A stretch of DNA of 14,343 nucleotides from contig CAJVYJ010000030.1 in the NCBI GenBank assembly GCA_913009475.1, positions 1-14,343 on the forward strand, written 5' to 3'. Below, piece by piece: positions 6,334 to 14,343 of the stretch. The translations under genes and the position numbers were made by a program. The notes below the pieces were generated by a model. It had not been told where the DNA came from. It was given only the letters and a program-made list of their open reading frames with translations, and searched no databases. The stretch's first letter is position 1; every line of letters starts with the position of its first letter. This DNA comes from an uncultured Actinomycetes bacterium. GTDB lineage: Bacteria > Actinomycetota > Aquicultoria > CAJVYJ01.

Positions 6334-8754
6334 ATGGATGAATTATCAGCTGATAAATTGTATCATCGGGTTAATCTCTCGGACCTTGATTTTAAGACAA
6401 CTAAAGATATAGAACCATTGGTAGGCACCATTGGACAGGACCGAGCTATTCATGCCATCGATTTTGGATTACGCGTTAAAACCAAGGGTTTTAATCTTTA
6501 TATAGCCGGCCCGACCGGTACGGGGAAACATTCCACTATTGAGGCTTTTGTAAAGAAGGCGGCTATGGAAAAAAAGGCGCCGTCCGACTGGTGCTATGCG
6601 TATAACTTTAATGAGCCGGATAAGCCGTTAGCCATAGAGCTGCCGGCTGGAGCCGGTTCGATGCTGGCCCATGATATGGAGGAGCTTATCGATGATTGCC
6701 TGGTTGAAATACCTAGAGCTTTTGAGAGTGAGGAATATGAAAAACGCAAAAAACAGATTATCAATGAATTTAAATCAAAAAGAGATTTGATCCTTAACGA
6801 TCTGCGCCAAAAGGCAGCTAAATTCGGGTTTTCCGTTGAGATTACGGCCGCCGGTATTTTTACGTTTCCGATTATAGACGGTAAAGCTTTACGCCAAGAT
6901 AAATTCAATGATCTAGCCGAGCGTCAAAAGCGGGAGATAAAAGAAAAAAAAGATAAGCTCCAAGATAAAATAAGCCGACTGCTCTCGGAAATTAGAAATA
7001 TTGAAAAAGCAGCCAGGGATAATATTGGGGAACTTGAACAGGAGATCTCTTTATTTGCCATCGGTCACCTATTGGGATTATTAATTGAGAAATATAAAAA
7101 TATTCCTAAGGTAACATCTTACTTAACCGGTGTAGAGCGAGATATTGTGGACCACATTGAGGTATTCAAAGACCATGAAAAAAAGAACACAGATATAATC
7201 CCCGGCCTGGAAACCGGAGCAAAGACCAGGGATTTAGATAGGTATAAGATTAATCTTTTTATAAATAACGATGATACCGACAGCGCTCCGGTTGTTTTTG
7301 AGACAAATCCCACGTATTACAATATATTTGGTCGCTTGGAGTACAAAGCTAGATTAGGTGCGATGTCAACCGACTTTACCATGATAAAATCCGGTGCCAT
7401 ACATCGAGCCAACGGTGGTTACCTGGTATTGAACGCTATTGATCTTTTAAAGGCCTTGTTTTCTTGGGAGGCTTTAAAAAGGACCTTGGACAGCGGCGAA
7501 GCCAAAATCGAAAATATCGGTGACCAATATCGCCCCATACCGGCGGCGACATTGCAACCTGAAGCGATTCCCATCCATACGAAGGTTATTTTAATAGGTA
7601 ATCCGTTCATCTATTATCTTCTGTATAGCTATGATGATAACTTTCGGAAGCTATTTAAAATCAAAGCTGATTTTAATTGGGAGATGGATAGAAACATACA
7701 AAATATCAATAAGTATGCTGCATTTATTAGTGCCCGCTGTTCCCGGGATCACATACTGAAACATTTTAATCGCGAAGCGGTGGCGCGAGTTGTTGAATTT
7801 AGTTCCAGGCTGGCTGATAACCAAAATAAACTCTCCGCTAAATTTATTGAAATAGATAATATTATCAGTGAAGCCAGTTATTGGGCCGATGCGGACCATA
7901 GTTCACATGTTAGCGCCCGGCATGTCCAAAAAAGTATAGATGAAAAAAAGTTTCGCTCCAATTTAATTGAAGAAAAGATTCAGGAATCAATTGAAGAAGG
8001 TACAATCATGATAGAGGTAAACGGTAGAGCCGTAGGCCGGGTCAATGGTCTTTCCGTCTATGATTTCGGTGATTATGATTTTGGAAAACCGTCTCGAATA
8101 ACTTGTGAGACTTTTGTCGGCCGCGGTGGAGTGATAAATATAGAGCGAGAAGCGAAGCTGGCTGGAAAAATCCATAATAAAGGAGTGATAATATTATCCG
8201 GATATCTAGGCGGAAAATATGGCATAGATAAGCTGATGGCCATGTCGGCAACGGTAGGTTTTGCACAGAGTTATGAGGAGATTGAAGGTGACAGCGCCTC
8301 ATCGGCCGAGCTATACGCGATTATATCTTCATTAGCGGATATTCCCCTTAAACAGTGCATCGCCGTTACCGGATCTGTAAACCAGAAAGGCGAGATTCAG
8401 CCCATCGGCGGTGTGAATCAAAAAATCGAAGGGTTTTTTGATATTTGCGTTCTGAAAGGTTTAAACGGAGACCAGGGCGTGATAATTCCACGACAAAACC
8501 GGAGAAATCTCATGCTAAAAAATCAAGTAATCAAAGCAGTTGCCGATGGTATGTTTCATATATGGCCAATTAATAATATAGATGAAGGCATAGAGATACT
8601 AACCGGCCGCAGCAGCGGTGTAAAGAAAGTTGACGGCAGTTATCCTAAGGATAGTGTGCATTGGCTCGTAAATGAGCGCCTGGAGGAGTTTGGCCGCAAA
8701 TTCAAGGAGTCATCCGGTACTTTAGAACCGCAAAAAAATAAAGAAGCAGCTTAA
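6334..8754 (+). CDS. Lon-like ATP-dependent protease (COG1067, AAA_32 plus Lon proteolytic domain)
   Basis: This is a cytoplasmic AAA+ serine protease expected to unfold and degrade proteins. Walker A GPTGTGKHS is at residues 59-67. A helical, charged insertion (about 130-270) has a coiled-coil-like stretch rich in K and E. HRANGGYLVLNAIDLL at about 357-372 is the Walker B-like region, with Asn367 at the position often held by Asp. Sensor-type ILIGNP follows. The C-terminal Lon domain carries GDSA with catalytic Ser654 and GGVNQKIEG with Lys697. The 43-residue spacing equals that of the Ser-Lys dyad of E. coli Lon. The 806 residues are typical of the long members of this family, which lack the Lon N-terminal substrate domain. 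ATG at 6334 has AGGAGA just upstream. The gene stands alone and is convergent with the GH18 gene, only 26 bases away with no clear terminator between. Confidence 0.95.
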   Translation: MDELSADKLYHRVNLSDLDFKTTKDIEPLVGTIGQDRAIHAIDFGLRVKTKGFNLYIAGPTGTGKHSTIEAFVKKAAMEKKAPSDWCYAYNFNEPDKPLAIELPAGAGSMLAHDMEELIDDCLVEIPRAFESEEYEKRKKQIINEFKSKRDLILNDLRQKAAKFGFSVEITAAGIFTFPIIDGKALRQDKFNDLAERQKREIKEKKDKLQDKISRLLSEIRNIEKAARDNIGELEQEISLFAIGHLLGLLIEKYKNIPKVTSYLTGVERDIVDHIEVFKDHEKKNTDIIPGLETGAKTRDLDRYKINLFINNDDTDSAPVVFETNPTYYNIFGRLEYKARLGAMSTDFTMIKSGAIHRANGGYLVLNAIDLLKALFSWEALKRTLDSGEAKIENIGDQYRPIPAATLQPEAIPIHTKVILIGNPFIYYLLYSYDDNFRKLFKIKADFNWEMDRNIQNINKYAAFISARCSRDHILKHFNREAVARVVEFSSRLADNQNKLSAKFIEIDNIISEASYWADADHSSHVSARHVQKSIDEKKFRSNLIEEKIQESIEEGTIMIEVNGRAVGRVNGLSVYDFGDYDFGKPSRITCETFVGRGGVINIEREAKLAGKIHNKGVIILSGYLGGKYGIDKLMAMSATVGFAQSYEEIEGDSASSAELYAIISSLADIPLKQCIAVTGSVNQKGEIQPIGGVNQKIEGFFDICVLKGLNGDQGVIIPRQNRRNLMLKNQVIKAVADGMFHIWPINNIDEGIEILTGRSSGVKKVDGSYPKDSVHWLVNERLEEFGRKFKESSGTLEPQKNKEAA

Positions 8755-8780
8755 GGTTTAATTAAATGAATAGCTAACGG

Positions 8781-9956
8781 TCAGCGATGAAGCTTGTCTT
8801 TAATTACCTGCCAGTTGGCCGGATCTTCTTTCCCTAGGCTCCAAATAGCAATTCCCGCGATATCATACTTGTTGACCAAGTCAAGCTTCGCCGAGAGACT
8901 CTGAGCGTTTTCAAACCAGACATGATGAGTCACACCGCCGGCCTCATAATTAAAGAACGGTGAACTTGAACCGGCATCTACTTTAATGCCTTGTCCGAAC
9001 TGAGCGGAGAGTTGTTGGGCTTTTCCGTAGATAATAGCTCTACCATTTGTTTTTCCACCGGTAGGCGCCCAGTCGTAACCATATGTCGGCACACCCAACT
9101 CCAGTTTATCTTTAGGTATTACCGTAACGGCAAAAGCCAGCAATCTATCGACCCACTCGGCCGGCGCGATCGGTCCGGGTTGACCGCTCTGATAATGATA
9201 GTCATAAGCCATGATGCGTACGCGGTCGGCGGCGGCGGCAATAGCGGCATAATCTTGCGAGGCGCTGCCGCCGGCATTGGGGTTACCCGGTTCCGATAAT
9301 TTAGGCATAACTGTTACCGATAAAAGCTTGCCTTGCGCATGCAGGCCTCGACCCAACTCTTGAATGAAAGCGGTAAAATTACCCCTATCACCGGCGGGAA
9401 CGTTTTCAAAATCAATGTCGATGCCGTGATAATTATTTTGTATTACCAATGAAACAATGTTATTCACTAAAAGGCCCCTTTTGGCCGGATCGCGAATTAC
9501 TCTAACAACCCTACTTCCGTCAAAAGCGTTGCTGATGGTTGGAAGTATTATCTGATTTTGGCTTCGAGCCGTATTGATTACGTCGGGGTCGCCGGTACCG
9601 GTTGCGCCTGATACGCCGCCGGCCGTATTGAGATAGTACCAAAACGGGCTTAATTCATTTATAACACCGCTGTTATTATTGATAGTGTTTAATCCGTCTT
9701 TTTGGCCCCAGCCGGGCAGCCAACCCGAAACTATTCTTTTTTTACCGGCATCGGCGGCAGCTTGAGATGAAATAATGCCTAAAGCAGCATTCATTCTGAG
9801 ATTATTATTCTTTCTTGAACCGGCAAAAACCGGATTAGTGGACAGCATTAATATCAACAAGATTATTATACTTAAAAATTTAAAATTCAGGTCATTATGA
9901 ACAGTATTATTATAATGGCGGATTGATTGAAATATATCGCGGCGGTAATATCGCAA
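8781..9956 (-). CDS. Secreted glycoside hydrolase family 18 protein (YaaH/SleL-like)
   Basis: It probably cleaves N-acetylglucosamine-containing polymer, most likely peptidoglycan, outside the membrane. The catalytic GH18 motif is GIDIDFENV at 178-186 (D180, D182, acid/base E184). Other family marks are SPFWYYLN at 103-110, SVTVMP at 213-218, MAYDYH at 249-254 (Y251, D252), LGVPTYGYDW at 287-296 and the final barrel strand GIAIWSLGKEDPANW at 368-382. LysM domains, usual in spore YaaH, are absent. The start is a TTG at 9956 with AAGGTG seven bases upstream. It gives a 25-residue N-region before the hydrophobic stretch at 26-45 and a likely cut after VFA45. A shorter protein starting at the CTG of residue 23 would have a classical signal peptide but no good ribosome-binding site. 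It has its own promoter. Confidence 0.92.
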   Translation of the reverse strand: MRYYRRDIFQSIRHYNNTVHNDLNFKFLSIIILLILMLSTNPVFAGSRKNNNLRMNAALGIISSQAAADAGKKRIVSGWLPGWGQKDGLNTINNNSGVINELSPFWYYLNTAGGVSGATGTGDPDVINTARSQNQIILPTISNAFDGSRVVRVIRDPAKRGLLVNNIVSLVIQNNYHGIDIDFENVPAGDRGNFTAFIQELGRGLHAQGKLLSVTVMPKLSEPGNPNAGGSASQDYAAIAAAADRVRIMAYDYHYQSGQPGPIAPAEWVDRLLAFAVTVIPKDKLELGVPTYGYDWAPTGGKTNGRAIIYGKAQQLSAQFGQGIKVDAGSSSPFFNYEAGGVTHHVWFENAQSLSAKLDLVNKYDIAGIAIWSLGKEDPANWQVIKDKLHR

Positions 9957-10020
9957 ACGGCAACACCTTAACTTAATGGATTTAAACGGAATCGTCTGAC
10001 TTAATCGCGTTCATAAAGTT

Positions 10021-10049
10021 AAAATACCATTTTATAAATCATATGTCAA
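10021..10049 (-). promoter_or_regulatory. Sigma-70-type promoter for the GH18 gene
   Basis: On the minus strand TTGACA (10049-10044) is followed by a 17-base spacer and TATTTT (10026-10021). The -35 is a perfect consensus. Predicted transcription starts near 10014, giving a leader of about 57 bases with AAGGTG before the TTG start. It lies within the 118-base gap after the HD-GYP gene, so GH18 can be expressed independently of the upstream pair. Confidence 0.6.
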
Positions 10050-10074
10050 AACGAACAACCTATGTTACCAGGCA

Positions 10075-11490
10075 TTATATAACTTTTAGCAGAGAATAGT
10101 CGTCATTGATTTTGTATATCTCGGGGTCGGCGAATCCCAATATCGATGGTCCTTTGCTATGGTTGCCATTCACTGTATCCAATAGGTAATCGGATGATTT
10201 TAGTCCCCCCTGGTCGGCTATGATCTTTACTCTTGGGCACGATATATCATCAGTGTTGGTTTCCGCGACGATACCGACTTGACCATTGGAGAGTCTAACC
10301 AGTGAGCCGATAGGGTAGAGGCCGATAGTTTTAATAAATAATCTTAAAAGAGTCGGGTCAAATAAGCTGCCACTTTTTTTATACATTGATGCCAGTACAA
10401 TGCTTGGTGAAGCGGCGTTATGATAAGAACGGTGAGCGGTGGCTCCGTCATAGGCGTCGGCGATTTGCACCAGGCGGCTGAAAAGATGAGGTTTTTCTAT
10501 TCTTTTTGTAGCCGGATAGCCGCTCAAGTCAAAACCTAAGTGGTGTTCGTAAGCGATAACAGGTATCATCCTATCCAGACCTGGTAAATCGCAAATAATA
10601 TCAAAACCCTTTATTGGATGATTTTTTACCAATGCCCATTCCGCCGATGTTAACGAGCTTTTCTTGTCTATGATTTCAATAGGTATTTTAAGTTTTCCGA
10701 TATCGTGTAGGAGAGCTCCGGTACCTATGGTCAAAAGTTCATTGTCGGTAAGCCCGAGCTCAATAGCCAACAGTAAGGACAATATAGTTACATTTATCGA
10801 ATGCCGACAGGTATAGTTGTTAAATTTCTTCAGTGAAGTCAAGGCGGTTAAAGTCTGATTATTCTCCAGTATGCCTTCTATTAAGGAATTAACCAGTACC
10901 TCTGCCTCATTTAAGTTTACTATGTTGTCGATGGGAATGTTTTTGAAGATAGCATCGAGTTTTGTTAACGCTAAATCAAATAAGTTGGATTTTTTTACAG
11001 CTGTTATGTTCTTTTTAGCATCGGGCGGCAAAGTTGTGGACAAATCGGTGCAGACCCTCAACTTGTTTACGGCAATATGGATAACATTCTTTTTACGCAG
11101 CTTCTGAATTATGTCTCCATTATTGTGCCAGACTTCCGCAGGCAGTTTTAATAGCTGCAGAAAGTTAATGAGCTCGTGGTTGCTTACTCCTTTAGTTATA
11201 GTAAAACTATCTATACCTATATCACAGCAAGCGTCTGTGAATTTTCTTAAAGCCGGATTATCCGCCTCCATCGGCTCATTTTCAAGAAACATATCCTGTT
11301 CATAAATATTGAACGATATATGTTTTTCTAGGGAAAAGTATCTATCCAGATTCGACTTTAACCCATCTAAACCTGTAATGATCTGTGGATGTTCAGGCGG
11401 ATACAATGTTAAAGATCTTCTTAAAAAAAATAAATTATCAATTATGCTCTTCGCCGTATTCAGGCGCTTAAGTTTCTCGTTTGGATTCAT
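10075..11490 (-). CDS. HD-GYP domain phosphodiesterase with N-terminal YPPxH domain
   Basis: The protein has 471 residues. Residues 1-145 form an N-terminal domain shared with the neighbouring HEAT-repeat protein (YPPEHP 30-35, ISFNIY 58-63, HELINFLQLL 105-114). Residues about 215-395 are an HD-GYP hydrolase: H230 in RHSINV, HDIGKLKIP at 262-270, H291 in KNHP, H316-H317, GYP at 324-326 and IADAYDG with D346. Known HD-GYP enzymes hydrolyse cyclic di-GMP or related cyclic dinucleotides. The usual HHExxDGxGYP signature is altered to HHLGFDLSGYP, so Glu is Leu, but the metal-binding His and Asp remain. A C-terminal beta segment (GSLVRLSNGQVGIV at 395-408) is typical of this family. No membrane segment is seen. 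ATG at 11490 overlaps the upstream stop by four bases (ATGA), with GAGG seven bases before it, indicating translational coupling. Confidence 0.93.
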   Translation of the reverse strand: MNPNEKLKRLNTAKSIIDNLFFLRRSLTLYPPEHPQIITGLDGLKSNLDRYFSLEKHISFNIYEQDMFLENEPMEADNPALRKFTDACCDIGIDSFTITKGVSNHELINFLQLLKLPAEVWHNNGDIIQKLRKKNVIHIAVNKLRVCTDLSTTLPPDAKKNITAVKKSNLFDLALTKLDAIFKNIPIDNIVNLNEAEVLVNSLIEGILENNQTLTALTSLKKFNNYTCRHSINVTILSLLLAIELGLTDNELLTIGTGALLHDIGKLKIPIEIIDKKSSLTSAEWALVKNHPIKGFDIICDLPGLDRMIPVIAYEHHLGFDLSGYPATKRIEKPHLFSRLVQIADAYDGATAHRSYHNAASPSIVLASMYKKSGSLFDPTLLRLFIKTIGLYPIGSLVRLSNGQVGIVAETNTDDISCPRVKIIADQGGLKSSDYLLDTVNGNHSKGPSILGFADPEIYKINDDYSLLKVI

Positions 11491-13604
11491 CTTGGAGCCT
11501 CATTATTAATGTTATCCATAGCCACCGTAGCGGCCCGACGTAACTGTTTTGCCCTGAGTTTAAAGAGCCAAGAGTGTTTATGCTTAAAGCTTTTTATACT
11601 TTTCGCGCCGGCGCTGATTTTGTTGGCTCCCAATGCTTTAATGATTTCAAGATTTTTTAGGGTATGTCGATAAAGATAATCTCTATTTTGCAATAAAGGA
11701 ATTAAGGCCGTTAATTTTTCGCGGTCTCCGATTAACCCCAAGCCCTTGATTGCGCTTAGCGCTACTTGTTCGTCTTTATCGTTTAGTAGTTTTAGTAGTA
11801 GGTCAGCGCTCTCGTTCCCGCCTATATTAACCAGAGCGGAAATAGTTTCCAGCCGGACCCTTTTGTCAGGATGAATTATAGCTCTTTCTATATATTCCAG
11901 AGCTTTTTTGTTTTTTATAGTACCTAAAATATTGACAATATTTCTCGTTAGATACCAGCGCTGATCATTTATTTTTTGGCCTAAAAAATCTATGTTACCA
12001 GTATTTATACTCGAAATCAGTCCGCAACCGGCAATACGTTTCTTTGCGGACCTCTCAACGGCCAACATATCTAATAATCTATCGGTAGACGGTGGATCTA
12101 TTTGCCTTAAAAAGAGAATAAACTCTTGGTTCTTTAAGATCGAATCATCTTTAACACAAGCGTCAATAAACAGTGAGAGCAGTTTACGTCCGCAGATATC
12201 ATTAATCATTTTTTTTATTTCCAGCTTATAGGTAATCTCCGTAATATCAGCTTCAGTATTGCCAAGCTTCTCTATTATTTTGGCGGCTAACCTATAATTA
12301 TTAGCTTGCACCAGTTCCATTATTTTAGAGTTAAGAGTTTTTAGAACCTTTTTAAATACCTCAAGCTCGTTGGCATTGATAAGCCTGTCTAATAAAACTA
12401 TAACCATGGCTTCATCGGGGTCACGCTGACGGCAAGCTGAGAGTTGCTCGAATAATTGGCTCTGATGAGAATTCTTACCGCAAAAAGTTTTAATTTGATC
12501 TATCTGCGCGGATGTCACATCTTTTTTTATTTTGTGGTAAAAAACGTTTTTTCTATCGTCCAATTGACTTAACTTTGCGTTTGCAAAAAGAGTAGTTGGA
12601 ATTTTACCTTTTAGCGAGTTAAAAATCTTAATAATGTTACTATGGTCCACAGGCAGTTTTTCCATCAAATTATTGAAAGTCGATGAGTCATAAGCATAAT
12701 CTTTTACAGCTTTAATGATAATATCAGTTAATTTACCAACAGATAATTTTGACAGCAGTTCATCGGATATCTCGAACAAGTCATCTTTAGCGTTTATAAC
12801 CAGAGAAAATACTTTATCGGCGATATTCTCAGGCAATAGCATGAGAGTTTCCCAAAGGTTTTGATATAGACGGCTTTTTTCATCCGGCAGCTCTCGGCCG
12901 ATGATAAGCTCTAAATTTTTTAGAGCAATATACAAGGGTGTCGACGCGTCGTTTTGCTTATTTTTATTATTGATTATTTTAAGCAGGAGCTCAGCGAAGC
13001 CATGGGAATCTCCTTCCAATCTGACCAATACTATTCTTGTTTCGTCAGGGGAGATATTAGTTTTTTTATTAAGTATTTCTACCGGGCCCGCGGCATTGCC
13101 GGCAGTCAAGCCTGCGGCCGCGGGTTTTATTGGGTTGTCTTGAACGTCAATAATATCCAATACCAACTCAACAGTTTTAATATGAGTTATATTATTTTGA
13201 TATAACAAACTGTTTAGTCCGCCGCGGTTAATAATCTCCAAACGGCTCATACATAGAATCGTCAAAAAACCCAAAAGCTCGTTATCGGTTATTCCGCTTA
13301 GAATGGAAATCTGCCGGATTTTAAGACTACGCAGATGATTTGAGAGCTCTTTAAAATCCATATTAGGAATATTTTCGCCGCTTAACAATAGTCCGCCATT
13401 TTTAACGGTAAAACTGATATTTTCGTAATCGGCCAGGAAATATGTTAAGGAACGCGTCAATTCAATGATGCTATTTTTTGTAATAGAATGATTCGGCGGA
13501 TAAAAACGCAGTGATTTTAACGCCAGGCGAAATTTTTTTAATATATTAAATATTTCGCCGTTTTTGGCGCTAACCCGATAACTTATATTATTTTTTTTTG
13601 CCAT
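11487..13604 (-). CDS. HEAT-repeat protein with N-terminal YPPxH domain
   Basis: This 705-residue cytoplasmic protein of unknown function has no visible catalytic motif. Residues about 15-150 match the N-terminus of the downstream HD-GYP protein: FYPPNHS (34-40), ISFTVKNG (63-70), DNELLGFLTIL (107-117), NNITHI (137-142). A Pro/Ala/Gly-rich hinge lies at 157-175. Residues 190-540 are predicted mostly alpha-helical. Residues about 546-690 form HEAT-like repeats (RWYLTRNIVNILGTIKN, KRVRLETISALVNIGG, EQVALSAIKGLGLIGD), and the C-terminus is basic. HEAT repeats are usually protein-binding scaffolds. The likely role is regulator or partner of the HD-GYP enzyme, with which it forms an operon. Start evidence is moderate: no strong ribosome-binding site precedes ATG 13604, and codons 2-5 contain a run of nine A. 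Confidence 0.85.
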   Translation of the reverse strand: MAKKNNISYRVSAKNGEIFNILKKFRLALKSLRFYPPNHSITKNSIIELTRSLTYFLADYENISFTVKNGGLLLSGENIPNMDFKELSNHLRSLKIRQISILSGITDNELLGFLTILCMSRLEIINRGGLNSLLYQNNITHIKTVELVLDIIDVQDNPIKPAAAGLTAGNAAGPVEILNKKTNISPDETRIVLVRLEGDSHGFAELLLKIINNKNKQNDASTPLYIALKNLELIIGRELPDEKSRLYQNLWETLMLLPENIADKVFSLVINAKDDLFEISDELLSKLSVGKLTDIIIKAVKDYAYDSSTFNNLMEKLPVDHSNIIKIFNSLKGKIPTTLFANAKLSQLDDRKNVFYHKIKKDVTSAQIDQIKTFCGKNSHQSQLFEQLSACRQRDPDEAMVIVLLDRLINANELEVFKKVLKTLNSKIMELVQANNYRLAAKIIEKLGNTEADITEITYKLEIKKMINDICGRKLLSLFIDACVKDDSILKNQEFILFLRQIDPPSTDRLLDMLAVERSAKKRIAGCGLISSINTGNIDFLGQKINDQRWYLTRNIVNILGTIKNKKALEYIERAIIHPDKRVRLETISALVNIGGNESADLLLKLLNDKDEQVALSAIKGLGLIGDREKLTALIPLLQNRDYLYRHTLKNLEIIKALGANKISAGAKSIKSFKHKHSWLFKLRAKQLRRAATVAMDNINNEAPR
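13591..13599 (-). repeat. Nine-base homopolymer in the first codons of the HEAT gene
   Basis: Nine consecutive A on the coding strand (T at 13591-13599 on the plus strand) fall in codons 3-5, just after ATGGC. Slippage here would shift the frame at the very start and shut off the protein, and the coupled HD-GYP translation with it. Confidence 0.9.
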
Positions 13605-13811
13605 ATTAGATTTTCGGCAAATAATATATTTTTTTTAACTTTATATTATTAGGTCAACCTGGAAAATAAAGACTTATTAAGCCGTTGAATCGTCGTTACC
13701 GACTGGATGTATTTATATTATATTGAATACTACTACAAGGGTATTAAAACCTATGATGAATTAATGATATTTATATATATTTAATAATATTGTAAGAAAA
13801 AGGTAGTTATA

Positions 13812-14129
13812 GTGGGAAAACGTTGGCAGACTAAATTCATTTGCAATAAGAATATCATTCTTGATGAGCTTGCTAAGGTGATTGAGCCGGAGCTGGGTTT
13901 GTCCATAGTCGACCTTGACCTTATAGATAATATTGATATTAACGGGGAAACTTTAAACGTAAGTTTTCATTTAAGGATGCCAAACTATCCTACGGCACTG
14001 GCCCTGTTTATAGCCAGTGATATCAAGGAGAGATTGGTATTGCTGCCGGGTGTATTTAAAGTCGTAGTCGAATTAAATAATCACGCGATGTCGGCTCAGA
14101 TAAACCGAGACATTAATGAAGCTGCTTAA
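13812..14129 (+). CDS. MIP18/DUF59-family protein lacking the conserved cysteine
   Basis: This 105-residue protein matches the MIP18 (DUF59) fold over about residues 14-92. VIEPELGLSIVDLDLI (23-38) corresponds to the family VxDPELgxsIvdLGLV, and LPGVFKVVVEL (78-88) is the closing strand. Family members such as SufT, PaaD and the N-terminal part of HCF101 act in Fe-S cluster assembly or transfer. The usual TPGCP motif reads MPNYP (56-60), so the conserved Cys is Tyr59. The only cysteine is C11, outside the motif. A direct role as cluster ligand through that Cys is therefore unlikely. GTG at 13812 is preceded by AAAGGT seven bases upstream. It is divergent from the HEAT gene across 207 AT-rich bases, and no suf or nif genes are near. 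Confidence 0.85.
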   Translation: MGKRWQTKFICNKNIILDELAKVIEPELGLSIVDLDLIDNIDINGETLNVSFHLRMPNYPTALALFIASDIKERLVLLPGVFKVVVELNNHAMSAQINRDINEAA

Positions 14130-14177
14130 AGATTAAAAAATATTTATAGTCAACCGTATTATTGCCGATTGATTAAT

Positions 14178-14267
14178 ATGGTTAAAAATAAACTCATATA
14201 TATTCAAATAGCTCTTATGGCCCTCCTGATATTAGCGAGTCTGAATTTACCTTTCGTTCACTTCTGA
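14178..14267 (+). CDS. Possible 29-residue hydrophobic peptide
   Basis: ATG at 14178 to TGA at 14265-14267 encodes 29 residues: MVKNK, then the hydrophobic run LIYIQIALMALLILASLNL, then PFVHF. The basic start and 19-residue hydrophobic run would suit a single-span membrane microprotein. There is no clear ribosome-binding site, and the AT-rich context makes such frames common, so this may be chance. Nothing else is recognisable in 14130-14343. Confidence 0.25.
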   Translation: MVKNKLIYIQIALMALLILASLNLPFVHF

Positions 14268-14343
14268 AATTGTTAATTAATACCATTTTGATAGATGTTT
14301 AATCATTAGCAAAATCCCATCCTTAAAAACTCTCGTGTTTTAG

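Noticed and set aside
14306..14343. Possible C-terminal end of a minus-strand gene entering from the right edge
   Set aside because: Only about 12 codons before a TAA; too short to support.

Overview
The window is 14.3 kb of bacterial chromosome, probably the start of an assembled contig. The first 86 bases are not biological: a low-complexity T-rich run is followed by the complete Illumina TruSeq universal (P5/read-1) adapter at 29-86. The organism is not identifiable with confidence. RNase J directly upstream of FtsK, a VanY-type M15 peptidase, a YaaH-like GH18 hydrolase and moderate-to-low GC suggest an uncultivated monoderm-type (Terrabacteria-like) lineage. That is inference from gene content only.

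Layout: (1) 87-322 is the 3' end of RNase J, its 5' part lost at the adapter junction. (2) 323-1232 is about 0.9 kb without a credible gene but full of short repeats in both orientations and strong fold-back structure, ending in a good promoter for ftsK. (3) 1233-5164 holds ftsK and ade (adenine deaminase) on the plus strand, closed by a bidirectional terminator. (4) 5268-5996, minus strand, is a membrane-anchored VanY-like D,D-carboxypeptidase. (5) 6334-8754, plus strand, is a COG1067-type Lon-like ATP-dependent protease, convergent with (6) a secreted GH18 enzyme (8781-9956, minus) that has its own promoter. (7) 10075-13604, minus strand, is a two-gene unit: a 705-residue HEAT-repeat protein followed, with a 4-base ATGA overlap, by an HD-GYP phosphodiesterase. 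(8) 13812-14129, plus strand, is a MIP18/DUF59 protein that has lost the family cysteine, followed by about 210 bases with only a possible 29-residue hydrophobic peptide.

How they fit together: FtsK handles chromosome segregation at division. VanY and GH18 look like envelope or peptidoglycan-remodelling enzymes. RNase J and the Lon-like protease are RNA and protein turnover machinery. The most promising candidate for an undescribed system is the HEAT/HD-GYP pair. Both proteins begin with the same roughly 130-residue colinear domain (a YPPxH motif near the start and a conserved ISF strand), and their genes are translationally coupled. This suggests a cyclic-dinucleotide or stress-signalling module built from an enzyme and a scaffold paralogue. 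The second candidate is the structured repeat cluster between rnj and ftsK.
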